A stretch of 23,756 nucleotides of DNA, from NCBI GenBank assembly GCA_003520105.1, contig DOVL01000220.1:1-23756 (forward strand), given 5' to 3'. Shown in pieces: positions 14,896 through 23,554 of the stretch. Source of the stretch: Lachnospiraceae bacterium (lineage in GTDB: Bacteria > Bacillota > Clostridia > Lachnospirales > Lachnospiraceae). Each line of letters starts with the position of its first letter. The stretch's first letter is position 1. Both the position numbers and the translations under genes were made by a program. Under the pieces are notes generated by a model, which was not told the origin of the DNA, did not search any database, and saw nothing but the letters and a program-made list of their open reading frames with translations.

Positions 14896-15375
14896 ATGAA
14901 AACTAAAGTTTTATCTCTTTTAGTTGATAATACATCAGGAGTTCTCAGCAGAGTTTCGGGAATGTTCAGCCGTAGAGGTTACAATATTGACAGCTTATCT
15001 GTAGGTGTTACCGAAAATCCTAAGTATTCTCGTATGACAGTTGCTGTAAGCGGTGATGACCGTATACTCAGTCAGATCAAGAAGCAGCTCAATAAGCTTG
15101 AGGATGTTGTTGATATTATCGAGCTTGAGGATGGCTCATCAGTTAGAAGAGAGCTTGTGCTTGTAAAGGTTAAGGCTGATATGGCTGAGAGACAGGAGAT
15201 CATCGCTGTAGCCAATGTATTCAGAGCAAGCATAGTTGATGTTTCACCTGATTCACTTATGATAGAGCTTACAGGAAATACGAATAAGATAGAGGCTTTC
15301 ATAAATCTTCTGAACGGATTCACCATTCAGGAATTCGTAAGAACAGGTCTTACCGGTCTGGTTCGTGGAAATTAG
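14896..15375 (+). CDS. ilvN: Acetolactate synthase small (regulatory) subunit
   Basis: The 159-residue protein has an N-terminal ACT domain (LSLLVDNTSGVLSRVSGMFS, then RRGYNIDSLSVGVTE) and the C-terminal small-subunit domain (RRELVLVKVKAD, ending FVRTGLTGLVRG). It activates the catalytic subunit IlvB and gives valine feedback inhibition in branched-chain amino-acid synthesis. No ilvB is in the window; the gene is alone between a consensus promoter and a strong terminator, so it is expressed apart from its catalytic partner. AAGGTGG at about 14879-14885 precedes ATG 14896. The length is typical; ilvH is an equivalent name. Confidence 0.94.
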   Translation: MKTKVLSLLVDNTSGVLSRVSGMFSRRGYNIDSLSVGVTENPKYSRMTVAVSGDDRILSQIKKQLNKLEDVVDIIELEDGSSVRRELVLVKVKADMAERQEIIAVANVFRASIVDVSPDSLMIELTGNTNKIEAFINLLNGFTIQEFVRTGLTGLVRGN

Positions 15376-15384
15376 TTCAAATAT

Positions 15385-15418
15385 AAATGCAGTGCAGTTG
15401 TTCTGCACTGCATTTTTT
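15385..15418 (+). terminator. Strong intrinsic terminator after ilvN
   Basis: A perfect 13-bp stem (15385-15397 with 15403-15415) with a 5-base TTGTT loop runs into T at 15413-15418. Confidence 0.93.
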
Positions 15419-15481
15419 GCATAGGAAAGTCCGGGGGAAGGACAGAAGAGTATATTTGTTTTATTGAGGAGGGATTAAATT

Positions 15482-16321
15482 ATGATTAGGTATTCAAATG
15501 TATTTGATAACAAAAATATGCTCCTTATCGAGCAGGGTGGTTGTTATTTTGTTTACGAGCATCAGATGGACAGATCAAACACGAGCGTTTCTGCCGCAAA
15601 TGCATATTTCATGCGCGAAATGAATGTTAAAAAGCGTCAGGTTCTCTGTCAGCTTAACGGAACTTCGCTTCGTATGCAGGCAGGAGCTATGCAGTGGATG
15701 ACAGGTAATATTCAGATGAAGACCGGACTGAACATCGGAAATGTTTTCGGCAAGGCTATTAAGGCCAAGGTTACCGGCGAGTCTCTTGCGAAGCCTATTT
15801 ACGAGGGGCAGGGCTGCATAATGCTTGAACCTACATATAATTACATCCTTATCGAAGATGTCGGCGCGTGGGGACCGAACGGAGTCGTACTTGATGACGG
15901 TCTTTTCCTTGCCTGCGATTCATCTGTTGAAGAGAAGGTTGTTGCAAGACATAATCTTTCTTCAGCTGTTTTTGGTGGTGAAGGTATCTGGAACCTGAGT
16001 CTTCGCGGACAGGGCTTCTGCGTCCTTGAATCACCGGTTCCTCGTGAAGAGCTTTTTGTATTTGATCTTGATAATGATGTTCTGAAGATTGACGGAAACA
16101 TGGCTATCGCCTGGTCTGCTTCACTTCAGTTTACAGTTGAGAAGACTTCAAAGTCATTGATCGGTTCGGCTATAAGTAAGGAAGGACTTGTAAATGTATA
16201 CAGAGGAACGGGCCGTGTTATGATGGCACCTACACTTCCGGGAACACTTAATAAGTTTGAAAATAATGGCCCTGAGCAGAAATCATCTAACTCACATCCG
16301 ATGTCTGCACTTGGCGACTGA
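15482..16321 (+). CDS. AIM24 family protein
   Basis: The 279-residue protein matches the AIM24 (TIGR00266/DUF124-like) family: a beta-rich fold with repeated glycine turns, including GAMQWMTGNIQMKTG, GQGCIMLEP, GEGIWNLSLRGQGFCVLESP, and the late GLVNVYRGTGRVMMAP. No signal peptide or membrane helix is present. The bacterial function is not established, and the mitochondrial namesake affects inner-membrane organisation. ATG 15482 has GAGGAGGG at 15466-15473, 8 bases upstream. The ilvN terminator lies just before it, but I could not find a clear promoter at 15419-15465. The anti-sigma-like gene follows after 82 bases with no terminator between them. Confidence 0.88.
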   Translation: MIRYSNVFDNKNMLLIEQGGCYFVYEHQMDRSNTSVSAANAYFMREMNVKKRQVLCQLNGTSLRMQAGAMQWMTGNIQMKTGLNIGNVFGKAIKAKVTGESLAKPIYEGQGCIMLEPTYNYILIEDVGAWGPNGVVLDDGLFLACDSSVEEKVVARHNLSSAVFGGEGIWNLSLRGQGFCVLESPVPREELFVFDLDNDVLKIDGNMAIAWSASLQFTVEKTSKSLIGSAISKEGLVNVYRGTGRVMMAPTLPGTLNKFENNGPEQKSSNSHPMSALGD

Positions 16322-16331
16322 TGAGGTGATA

Positions 16332-16394
16332 TCAACATAAAGAATACTTGGTAGTATTTGTGAGAATTATGTTGAAGTATTATCAACATGGGGG
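16332..16394 (+). promoter_or_regulatory. Three-segment pairing leader before the anti-sigma-like gene
   Basis: TCAACATAA (16332-16340), TTATGTTGA (16367-16375) and TCAACAT (16383-16389) form two exclusive hairpins: 1 with 2 (9 bp, with AATACT/AGTATT nested inside) or 2 with 3 (7 bp, 7-base loop). Segment 3 touches the ribosome site GGGGGA beginning at 16390. This is the layout of a translational switch, but DNA-binding repeats would look the same. Confidence 0.4.
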
Positions 16395-16403
16395 AACATC
16401 TTC

Positions 16404-17009
16404 GTGAATCATCTTGAAGCACAATCGTATATAATGCCGTTTATAGAGGACAAGATCCCTGAAGCAAAGCAGGAGGATTTTGTCCTCCATATGAACAGCT
16501 GCCCTAAATGCCGTGAAGAGCTGGAAATATACTATACGCTTATGGTCGGAATGAAACAGATCGACTCTAAGCAGGAGATAGCGACTGATTTCAGCTCTGA
16601 TCTTGCTCTGCGCCTAAAAAAGCTGGAGCATCATCTGAAAGGACGTAAGAGAAGGAAATTCTCGGCGTTCTCAATTGTTATTGCCGGCTTGGTGGCAGCT
16701 ATTTTTGTGTTCTACGGAAGAGCGCTTGTTAAGGTTTATGATTTTGAACAGGACAGAAAGCTGAAATCTCAGGGTAATTATTATTTTCACAGAGAGCTTG
16801 ATGATACGATACTGCTATCAGAGAGGGACAGAGTTAATGAAAGTGCAAAGCTTATTGCTGAGCCTGAAGTAAGTATATTCAGGAAGATAGATGTTTACAG
16901 GGATATTAAGAGTCATATCGACGATGTTGATCGTATCGGAATAGATATATTTGATGACAGAGAGATAAAAACTGAGGAGGGAAATGATGAAAAAACTTCT
17001 GCTGATTGA
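16404..17009 (+). CDS. Zinc-finger anti-sigma-factor-like membrane protein
   Basis: The 201-residue protein begins with a zf-HC2-like domain: His29, Cys33 and Cys36 in HMNSCPKC (H-x3-C-x2-C). A basic KGRKRRK precedes a membrane helix at about 88-104 (FSIVIAGLVAAIFVFYG). The C-terminal ~95 residues would lie outside and match no domain I know. ZAS-type anti-sigma factors hold an ECF sigma factor at the membrane, but no sigma gene is adjacent, so the role is by fold only. GTG 16404 has GGGGGA at about 16390-16395, 8 bases upstream. Its 3' end overlaps polA by 23 bases, in a different frame, and contains the polA ribosome site. Confidence 0.72.
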   Translation: MNHLEAQSYIMPFIEDKIPEAKQEDFVLHMNSCPKCREELEIYYTLMVGMKQIDSKQEIATDFSSDLALRLKKLEHHLKGRKRRKFSAFSIVIAGLVAAIFVFYGRALVKVYDFEQDRKLKSQGNYYFHRELDDTILLSERDRVNESAKLIAEPEVSIFRKIDVYRDIKSHIDDVDRIGIDIFDDREIKTEEGNDEKTSAD

Positions 17010-19617
17010 CGGAAACAGCATAATGAACAGAGGCTACTACGGACTTCCGGAGATGACCAATCACAGCGGACTTCATACCAATGCAGTCCTCGGTTTTCTG
17101 AATATTATTTTCAAGATAATTGATGAGGAAAAGCCCGGAAATATAGCCGTGGCTTTTGATCTTCATGCACCTACCTTCAGACATAAGATGTTTGAGGCTT
17201 ACAAGGGAACTCGTAAATCAATGGATCCCGAACTCAGAGAGCAGTTTCCGGTTGTTAAGAAACTCCTTACGGCGATGGGTATTACCATAATCGAGAAAGA
17301 GGGACTGGAGGCGGACGATATCATCGGTACAATGTCCGTGAACGGTGAGAAAGAAGGATACAGTGTTACTGTTCTTTCCGGCGACAGGGATCTGCTTCAG
17401 CTTGCAACCGATAAGGTGCTTATCAGGATTCCTAAGACCAAGTCCGGCAAGACCACGGTTGAGGATTACTATGCATCCGATGTGATGGAAGCATACAAGG
17501 TTACTCCGAAGGAATTCATCGACCTGAAGGGCCTCATGGGCGATACCTCCGATAATATCCCGGGCGTTCCAAAGGTGGGACCGAAGACGGCTGAGGGTTT
17601 TATTACGAAATACCATTCGATCGAAGGCTTGTATGAGCATCTTGACGAGTTAAAGGAAGGTGTTACAAAACAAAATCTTATCGAATATAAGGATCAGGCT
17701 TTTTTATCAAGAACTCTTGCTACGATCAAGCTCGACTGTGATCTGGGAGTTACTGTTGAAGAAACGGCTGTATCTGATGAGAAGATGTTTTCTTCCGATG
17801 CTTATGATATTTTGAACGAACTTGAACTGAAGAGCATCCTCGGAAGGTTTAATTTTGAGGAGAAGAAGGAAGAAAGGAAGGAACTTGTTATCAGAAACCT
17901 TTCTTCAGATTTGATTGACGAACTTATTTCTCTTGCGGCTGCTGCGGGACATGCGGGAATGTATCCGGTTACAGATGGTGACGGAAGTATTATCGGTTCG
18001 GCTGTAGCAGTTGATAACGATATTTTCATAATCAGAGATATGGGCGAGGTTTCAACCGGGAAAGTATACAGAAGGCTTCAGGATGAGAAGATCACGGTCA
18101 GCTTCATCGGTATAAAGAAACTCATCCGTCAGCTTGAGCTTTCAGAGGATGATGAAATCTTTGATATCGGAGTTGCGGCTTATCTTATAAATCCGCTCAG
18201 AAATGGTTATGAATATAATGATATAGCAAGAGATTTTCTTGGTGAAAGTTATCCGGACAGAAAGGAAATAATAGGCAAAGAACCTGTTAACTTCTTCATG
18301 TTCGACGAGGAGAAGCTTAGAAAATACATGGCTTACGCATCGTCAACTGCCTTTGCGGCATATGATAAGGTTTCAGAAGAAATCTTTGCAGATGATATGC
18401 TGGCCAAATTATATACAGATATAGAATATCCGCTTATTTTCGTGCTGGACTCTATGGAAGAGGCAGGAATAGCTGTTGATTCGGAAGAACTGAAAAGCTT
18501 TGGCGAAGGGCTTAAGGTTAGGATAGAAGAACTGAAGAGTATGATCTATGAAGGCGCAGGTGAAGAGTTTAATATCAATTCACCTAAGAAGCTCGGAGAG
18601 ATACTTTTCGAAAAAATCGGTCTTCCGAACGGTAAGAAGACCAAAACAGGCTATTCAACAAATGCCGAAGTGCTTGAAAAACTTAAAAATGATCATCCGA
18701 TCATTCCACTTATACTTGAATACAGACAGCTTACGAAGCTGCTCTCAACCTATGTTGAGGGCCTGCTTTCGTGCGTTGCTCCTGACGGAAGGATACATAG
18801 CCATTTTAATCAGACTGTTACTGCAACCGGCAGGATAAGCAGTACAGATCCGAATCTTCAGAATATACCGATGAGAACAGGACTCGGAAGAGAGCTCAGG
18901 AAGGCTTTTGTTCCGAAGGAAGGGTATGTCTTTATTGATGCGGATTATTCGCAGATCGAGCTGAAATGTATGGCTCATATGTCAGGTGATGAAAAGCTTA
19001 TCGGAGCTTTTAAGAGCGGAAGTGATATTCATGCCATGACAGCTTCAGAAGTGTTTGGTGTTGCACAGGAGAATGTTACTTCTGATATGAGAAGAAAGGC
19101 TAAAGCTGTTAACTTCGGAATTATCTATGGAATCAGTGCTTTCGGACTTGGGCAGGATCTTGATATAAGCAGGAAGGAAGCACAGGATTATATAAATAAA
19201 TATTTTGAAACCTATCCGAGAGTTAAGGTTTATCTGGATACTCTTGTCAGCTTGGCCAAGAAGAATGGAAGCGTATCAACTCTTTTTGGAAGAAAGAGAC
19301 CTGTTCCGGAGCTTCAGAGTTCGAATTTTATGCAGAGAAGCTTTGGTGAGAGGATTGCGATGAATTCTCCAATCCAGGGAACTGCTGCTGATATAATAAA
19401 ACTAGCAATGATAGCTGTTTATGAGGAACTTCAGAAGAGAGGACTGAAGTCAAGACTTATACTTCAGATACACGATGAACTTCTTATTGAGGCAAGTATT
19501 GATGAGGCGGAAGAGGTAAGGAGGCTTCTGAAAGAATCCATGGAGAAGGTTGTGCAGCTTTCAGTTCCGCTTACAGCAGATGTTCACGAGGGAACCAGCC
19601 TCTATGATGCAAAATAG
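16987..19617 (+). CDS. polA: DNA polymerase I
   Basis: The 876-residue protein has the 5'-3' nuclease at 1-255 (IDGNSIMNRG, EADDIIGTM, LSGDRDLLQL, GLMGDTSDNIPGVPKVGPKTA split into these motifs), a degenerate 3'-5' domain at about 300-470 and a family-A polymerase at about 480-876. Motif A is DADYSQIE (Asp651, Asp653), motif B RRKAKAVNFGIIYG, and motif C QIHDELL (His829, Asp830, Glu831). The DxE metal site of active proofreading domains is absent (YPVTDGDG in its place), as in Bacillus Pol I. It processes Okazaki primers and repair gaps. ATG 16987 fits AGGAGG (16975-16980) better than ATG 16984. Confidence 0.96.
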   Translation: MKKLLLIDGNSIMNRGYYGLPEMTNHSGLHTNAVLGFLNIIFKIIDEEKPGNIAVAFDLHAPTFRHKMFEAYKGTRKSMDPELREQFPVVKKLLTAMGITIIEKEGLEADDIIGTMSVNGEKEGYSVTVLSGDRDLLQLATDKVLIRIPKTKSGKTTVEDYYASDVMEAYKVTPKEFIDLKGLMGDTSDNIPGVPKVGPKTAEGFITKYHSIEGLYEHLDELKEGVTKQNLIEYKDQAFLSRTLATIKLDCDLGVTVEETAVSDEKMFSSDAYDILNELELKSILGRFNFEEKKEERKELVIRNLSSDLIDELISLAAAAGHAGMYPVTDGDGSIIGSAVAVDNDIFIIRDMGEVSTGKVYRRLQDEKITVSFIGIKKLIRQLELSEDDEIFDIGVAAYLINPLRNGYEYNDIARDFLGESYPDRKEIIGKEPVNFFMFDEEKLRKYMAYASSTAFAAYDKVSEEIFADDMLAKLYTDIEYPLIFVLDSMEEAGIAVDSEELKSFGEGLKVRIEELKSMIYEGAGEEFNINSPKKLGEILFEKIGLPNGKKTKTGYSTNAEVLEKLKNDHPIIPLILEYRQLTKLLSTYVEGLLSCVAPDGRIHSHFNQTVTATGRISSTDPNLQNIPMRTGLGRELRKAFVPKEGYVFIDADYSQIELKCMAHMSGDEKLIGAFKSGSDIHAMTASEVFGVAQENVTSDMRRKAKAVNFGIIYGISAFGLGQDLDISRKEAQDYINKYFETYPRVKVYLDTLVSLAKKNGSVSTLFGRKRPVPELQSSNFMQRSFGERIAMNSPIQGTAADIIKLAMIAVYEELQKRGLKSRLILQIHDELLIEASIDEAEEVRRLLKESMEKVVQLSVPLTADVHEGTSLYDAK

Positions 19618-19707
19618 GCACTTAGAAATGTTTATGCGGCCATAGGATTTAATGTGCAGAAATAGTATTGTTTATAATTATGATATAAGATATGCAGGAT
19701 TATAGAA

Positions 19708-20334
19708 ATGAAGGTTATCGGCATAACAGGTGGTATCGGTTCGGGTAAGAGCCGGGTTATGAATTACATAGCGGAAAAACGCGGCGTTTATATCCTTGAG
19801 GCTGACAGACTTGCAAAAAGCCTTATGAATAAGGGCGAAAGGATTTACATGGCTGTTACGGAAGCTTTCGGAGAGGAGATACTCGATGAGTCCGGAGAAA
19901 TTGACCGCATTGCTCTTGCCGGGATTGTTTTTAATGATCCTGATAAACTCAGTCTGCTTAATCAGCTTACGCATCCGGCTGTAAGGGAAGAGATCATAAA
20001 TCTGATCGATCTCGCAGATCAGGGCTTCATAAGAAACGAAAGGCATGAAAAGATTGATATTTTTATGATCGAAGCGGCTCTTCTGATAGAAGAGGGCTAT
20101 AAGGAAATCTGCGACCATATGATATTTGTCTATACAGACAGGGATATCCGAATAAAAAGGCTTATGGAAGGCAGGGGATATACAACGGAGAAATGCCTTG
20201 CTGTCATGAATAATCAGAAGGATGATGCCTTCTACAGAGATAATTCAGATATCGTCATTGATAACTCTTATGATTTTGAAATGACTGAAAGAATTATAGA
20301 TGATATTTTCAAAAATTATATTTATAATTGTTGA
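19708..20334 (+). CDS. coaE: Dephospho-CoA kinase
   Basis: The enzyme phosphorylates the 3' hydroxyl of dephospho-CoA with ATP, the last step of coenzyme A synthesis. The 208-residue product has the P-loop GGIGSGKS at 8-15, the substrate Asp33 in LEADRLAK, NQLTHPAVREEI, and a LID region with IKRLMEGRGYT. It lies 90 bases after polA, the common polA-coaE order. AGGA sits about 10 bases before ATG 19708. A TATAAT at 19673-19678 with a weak TTAATG 18 bases upstream may be a local promoter. Confidence 0.93.
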   Translation: MKVIGITGGIGSGKSRVMNYIAEKRGVYILEADRLAKSLMNKGERIYMAVTEAFGEEILDESGEIDRIALAGIVFNDPDKLSLLNQLTHPAVREEIINLIDLADQGFIRNERHEKIDIFMIEAALLIEEGYKEICDHMIFVYTDRDIRIKRLMEGRGYTTEKCLAVMNNQKDDAFYRDNSDIVIDNSYDFEMTERIIDDIFKNYIYNC

Positions 20335-20358
20335 TTATTACCATATTTATGGTAAAAT
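20331..20358 (+). promoter_or_regulatory. Promoter of the GGDEF gene overlapped by a palindrome
   Basis: TTGATT (20331-20336), 16 bases, TAAAAT (20353-20358). Between and over them lies TTACCATA (20338-20345), TT, TATGGTAA (20348-20355), perfect 8-bp arms. A protein on this site would block RNA polymerase; no candidate repressor is adjacent. The same dyad could be a weak coaE hairpin, but only four A and no T tract follow. Confidence 0.5.
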
Positions 20359-20424
20359 TAGAGTATGGTCTATAAGACTGCATTGCTTGACTTTATTACT
20401 TGAATTATTGGGGGTACAAAAGTT

Positions 20425-22170
20425 TTGTCGAGGGATTTTGTTGAATCAACAACAAGCAGGCTTCTTGTTCTGCGTATCATAACATATGTCGGATTGGCTT
20501 TGTATACTATTATTATCAAAACGGCCGGTCTATCAAATGACAACAAGGTATATATTTACTATGCTTCAGTATATCTTGTATGTCTTCTTGCTGACATTTA
20601 TTCCATATTTAAAGATTTATTATTCAGAAACACATTCCAGACTATAAAATGTTTAGTGCAGCTGGGTCTTCTTACTGTGGGAACTTTTATTGTTAAGATA
20701 AATTCCGTTGAGTTTATCAGCGTGATAGTTGCATTTTTCTGCATCTACATGGATCTCATTCTTTTCGATATGTCCTTTGATAATATTATACTTATGTACA
20801 AGAAGATCGGTGGCGGCGTGTTGATCGCACTCGGATGCTTTAAAGCAATCGGCGGAAGTATGGATACTTACATGCTTATTATTTCCGGTCTGTGCGCAGC
20901 AGCTATTATTACCATATGCTTTGCGGTTTCGGATTTTTATAACGGAACAATAAGCCATTATGACAAAAACGTCAGCAGTCTGAATTCAAACAATGAGAGC
21001 CTTGTTAAGGAAAATGCAAGTCTCAGAACCTATCAGGATAAACTTAATCAGGTTAACAATCTGATCAATTATCAGAAGATAGATCTTGCCAAGGCGAACA
21101 ATGATCTTAAGGCACTTAATGCCGACATCAGAACCCTTGTCGAGATTATGAAGAATGTATCAATGACCAATGATGTTCCTGAGGGCATGAATATACTTCT
21201 GAACAACATCATGAGAGATCGTAAGCCTGATATCTGCGGTTTCTATATCAAGGAAAATGTCTTTATCGATAACGATCCATACATGGCTATTCGTATAGCC
21301 AGAGAGGGCAGTAATGATGCTCCGGCTTCAAATAAGGCAGCAGAAAAGATTCTCTCACTTCACTTCAAGGAATTATTTGATGCTGTTGTAGCCAGAGACG
21401 GTAATGATATTTATGAAATGAGTATCGATGGAAGCAATAAGAATTTCTCAAATGATTTTGGACTCAGTATGTCAAATCTTGTTGTATTTCCTGCATATCT
21501 CGATAATGATCTGTATGGTATACTTCTTGTCGGTGACAGAAGCACCGGATTCTTTGAGGGTGGATATTCATTCTTCGAGTCAGCTGTTGTAAACCTTTCC
21601 GTTTCTCTTAAAAACATACTTCTGTATCTTCAGATGCAGGATATGGCAAGGCGAGATGGTCTTACGGGTATCTATAACAGGGCTTACTTTAATGAGATAT
21701 TCTACGAGATTTCAATGAAGGCATCGGATGGCGGAGATAATCTCTCTGTTGCAATGCTTGATATTGATAAATTTAAAAATGTTAATGACACCTATGGTCA
21801 CCTTGCCGGCGATGCTGTCATCAAGATGGTTGCAAATGTCGTTTACACTTATGCGAAAAAGCATAAAGGTGTTGCGTGTAGATATGGCGGCGAGGAATTC
21901 CTTCTTATCCTTCCGGGCAAGGATGTTGAGGCTGCATATCGTACGGTGGTTGAGATGCACGACACCATTAAAAGTACAGAGGTTGAGTTTGAGAAATATA
22001 AGATACATGTTAATTCAAGTATCGGTATTGCTTCATTCCCTGAGACAACCAAGACTGTACATGAACTCCTCAGTAAATCCGATGAGGCTATGTACTATGG
22101 TAAGGAGCATGGACGTGGCGTTGTAATTATTGACGGACGTGAAGAGGAAACTCTTGAAAAACGTAAGTAA
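20425..22170 (+). CDS. Membrane GGDEF protein (probable diguanylate cyclase)
   Basis: The 581-residue protein has about six hydrophobic helices in residues 10-172, a coiled coil at about 178-240 (NNESLVKENASLRTYQDKL), a GAF-like sensor at about 245-405, and a C-terminal GGDEF domain. The cyclase signature GGEEF is at 488-492 after RY, with DGLTGIYNR and DIDKFKNVNDTYGH upstream, so c-di-GMP synthesis is expected. The inhibitory RxxD site before GGEEF is absent. The start is TTG 20425 with GGGGG at 20410-20414, 10 bases upstream; no better ATG lies nearby. The ligand of the membrane or GAF part is unknown. A palindrome covers its promoter. Confidence 0.93.
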   Translation: MSRDFVESTTSRLLVLRIITYVGLALYTIIIKTAGLSNDNKVYIYYASVYLVCLLADIYSIFKDLLFRNTFQTIKCLVQLGLLTVGTFIVKINSVEFISVIVAFFCIYMDLILFDMSFDNIILMYKKIGGGVLIALGCFKAIGGSMDTYMLIISGLCAAAIITICFAVSDFYNGTISHYDKNVSSLNSNNESLVKENASLRTYQDKLNQVNNLINYQKIDLAKANNDLKALNADIRTLVEIMKNVSMTNDVPEGMNILLNNIMRDRKPDICGFYIKENVFIDNDPYMAIRIAREGSNDAPASNKAAEKILSLHFKELFDAVVARDGNDIYEMSIDGSNKNFSNDFGLSMSNLVVFPAYLDNDLYGILLVGDRSTGFFEGGYSFFESAVVNLSVSLKNILLYLQMQDMARRDGLTGIYNRAYFNEIFYEISMKASDGGDNLSVAMLDIDKFKNVNDTYGHLAGDAVIKMVANVVYTYAKKHKGVACRYGGEEFLLILPGKDVEAAYRTVVEMHDTIKSTEVEFEKYKIHVNSSIGIASFPETTKTVHELLSKSDEAMYYGKEHGRGVVIIDGREEETLEKRK

Positions 22171-22228
22171 TCATATCGTTAGTTGTTAATGATCTAGTGA
22201 TTATTAATAGAATAAAAATGAAAATAAA

Positions 22229-22251
22229 ATCGGGCAGGCTTTCTGCCCGAT
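22229..22251 (+). terminator. GC-rich hairpin between the GGDEF gene and ackA
   Basis: ATCGGGCAG (22229-22237) pairs with CTGCCCGAT (22243-22251), 9 bp with a 5-base loop, followed by TTATTAT rather than a pure T run. It ends only 9 bases before the ackA ribosome site, so it may terminate cyclase transcripts or be a leader stem of ackA. Confidence 0.6.
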
Positions 22252-22273
22252 TATTATAAAGGAGAGATGAATA

Positions 22274-23461
22274 ATGAAGATACTTGTTATTAATGCAGGT
22301 TCAACAACACTTAAATATCAGCTCATCAATTCGGATGATGAGTCGGTTATAGCAAAGGGTCTCTGTGAGAGAATAGGCGGCACAGGAGTTATCAACTATA
22401 ACAAGAGAGACGGAAGCAAAGCTAGTGAGACAGTAGATATGCCTGATCACAGCGTTGCTCTTAAACTTGTTATTGACAGACTTACCGATCCGGAATTTGG
22501 ACTTGTTAAGGATCTGTCCGAGATAGACGCCGTTGGACACAGAGTAGTTCACGGAGGAGAGAGCTTCTCTTCATCGGTTGTTGTTGATGATGAGATAATT
22601 GAAGAAATCAGAGCATGCAGTGATCTTGCTCCACTTCATAATCCGGCAAATATTCTCGGCATCAATGCGTGCAGAAAGCTTATGCCGGGTGTTCCGAATG
22701 TGGCTGTATTTGATACCGCATTTCATCAGACAATGCCTGAGAAGGCATACATCTACGGCCTTCCATATTCATATTATGAGAAATACAAGGTCAGAAGATA
22801 TGGTTTCCACGGAACAAGCCACAGCTTTGTAAGCAAGAGAGCCATCGAGCTTCTCGGCAAGCCTGCAGAAGATACCAAAATCATTGTCTGTCATCTTGGC
22901 GGAGGTGCCAGCATTACTGCAGTTAAGGGCGGAAAATCTGTAGATACATCTATGGGTATGACTCCTCTTGAAGGACTTATCATGGGTACAAGATCAGGAA
23001 GCATCGATCCTGCTATCATAGAATATATCGCTCATAAGGAAGAATGCGGAATAGATGATATTATGAATATCCTCAACAAAAAGTCTGGTATATTCGGAAT
23101 ATCAGGTATTTCCAGTGATATGAGAGATATAGATGCCGGATATGAGAAGGGAGATAAGAAGGCAACCATAGCTTTCAAGGTTTTCTGTTATCAGGCAGCA
23201 AAGCTTATCGGCGGATATATCGCAGCAATGAATGGCGTTGATTCAATCGTTTTCACAGCAGGTATAGGTGAACACGATAATCTCGTACGTGAGGAGATCC
23301 TCAGCTACTTTGGATACCTTGGCATCACGGTTGATAAAGAAGCAAATGATAAATGCCACGATGAGGCGCTTATCAGCACAGCGGATTCCAAGATCAAGGT
23401 TTACGTAATTCCAACGAACGAAGAGCTTGCGATTGCCAGAGAGACAGTAGCACTTGTGTAA
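22274..23461 (+). CDS. ackA: Acetate kinase
   Basis: The enzyme makes ATP and acetate from acetyl phosphate and ADP, the main energy-yielding end of fermentation. The 395-residue product has NAGSTTLKYQ (Asn7; most relatives have NAGSSSLK), GHRVVHGG (Arg90), VFDTAFHQTMP (Asp147), RRYGFHGTSH (His179), HLGGGAS, MGTRSGSIDP and FTAGIGEH, the full ASKHA set. ATG 22274 has GGAG at 22261-22264, 9 bases upstream. The usual partner pta is not in the window. A hairpin sits directly before the ribosome site, and I could not find a clear promoter between 22171 and 22229, so how it is transcribed is open. Confidence 0.96.
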   Translation: MKILVINAGSTTLKYQLINSDDESVIAKGLCERIGGTGVINYNKRDGSKASETVDMPDHSVALKLVIDRLTDPEFGLVKDLSEIDAVGHRVVHGGESFSSSVVVDDEIIEEIRACSDLAPLHNPANILGINACRKLMPGVPNVAVFDTAFHQTMPEKAYIYGLPYSYYEKYKVRRYGFHGTSHSFVSKRAIELLGKPAEDTKIIVCHLGGGASITAVKGGKSVDTSMGMTPLEGLIMGTRSGSIDPAIIEYIAHKEECGIDDIMNILNKKSGIFGISGISSDMRDIDAGYEKGDKKATIAFKVFCYQAAKLIGGYIAAMNGVDSIVFTAGIGEHDNLVREEILSYFGYLGITVDKEANDKCHDEALISTADSKIKVYVIPTNEELAIARETVALV

Positions 23462-23487
23462 TCTGAAAAAAGAAAAATAAAAAGTAG

Positions 23488-23516
23488 TTGACAAGTATAT
23501 GCCCTGTCTGTATAAT
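23488..23516 (+). promoter_or_regulatory. Consensus sigma-A promoter for rpmF
   Basis: Perfect TTGACA (23488-23493), 17 bases, perfect TATAAT (23511-23516); start near 23523. It lies only 26 bases after the ackA stop. Confidence 0.9.
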
Positions 23517-23554
23517 ACAGAAAGTGTGATTTTCGTAAGGGAGGTGTTTCCGAT

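Noticed and set aside
20300..20482. Small + strand open frame spanning the coaE end and the GGDEF start
   Set aside because: It runs through the GGDEF promoter and palindrome, lacks a ribosome site and overlaps two confident genes.
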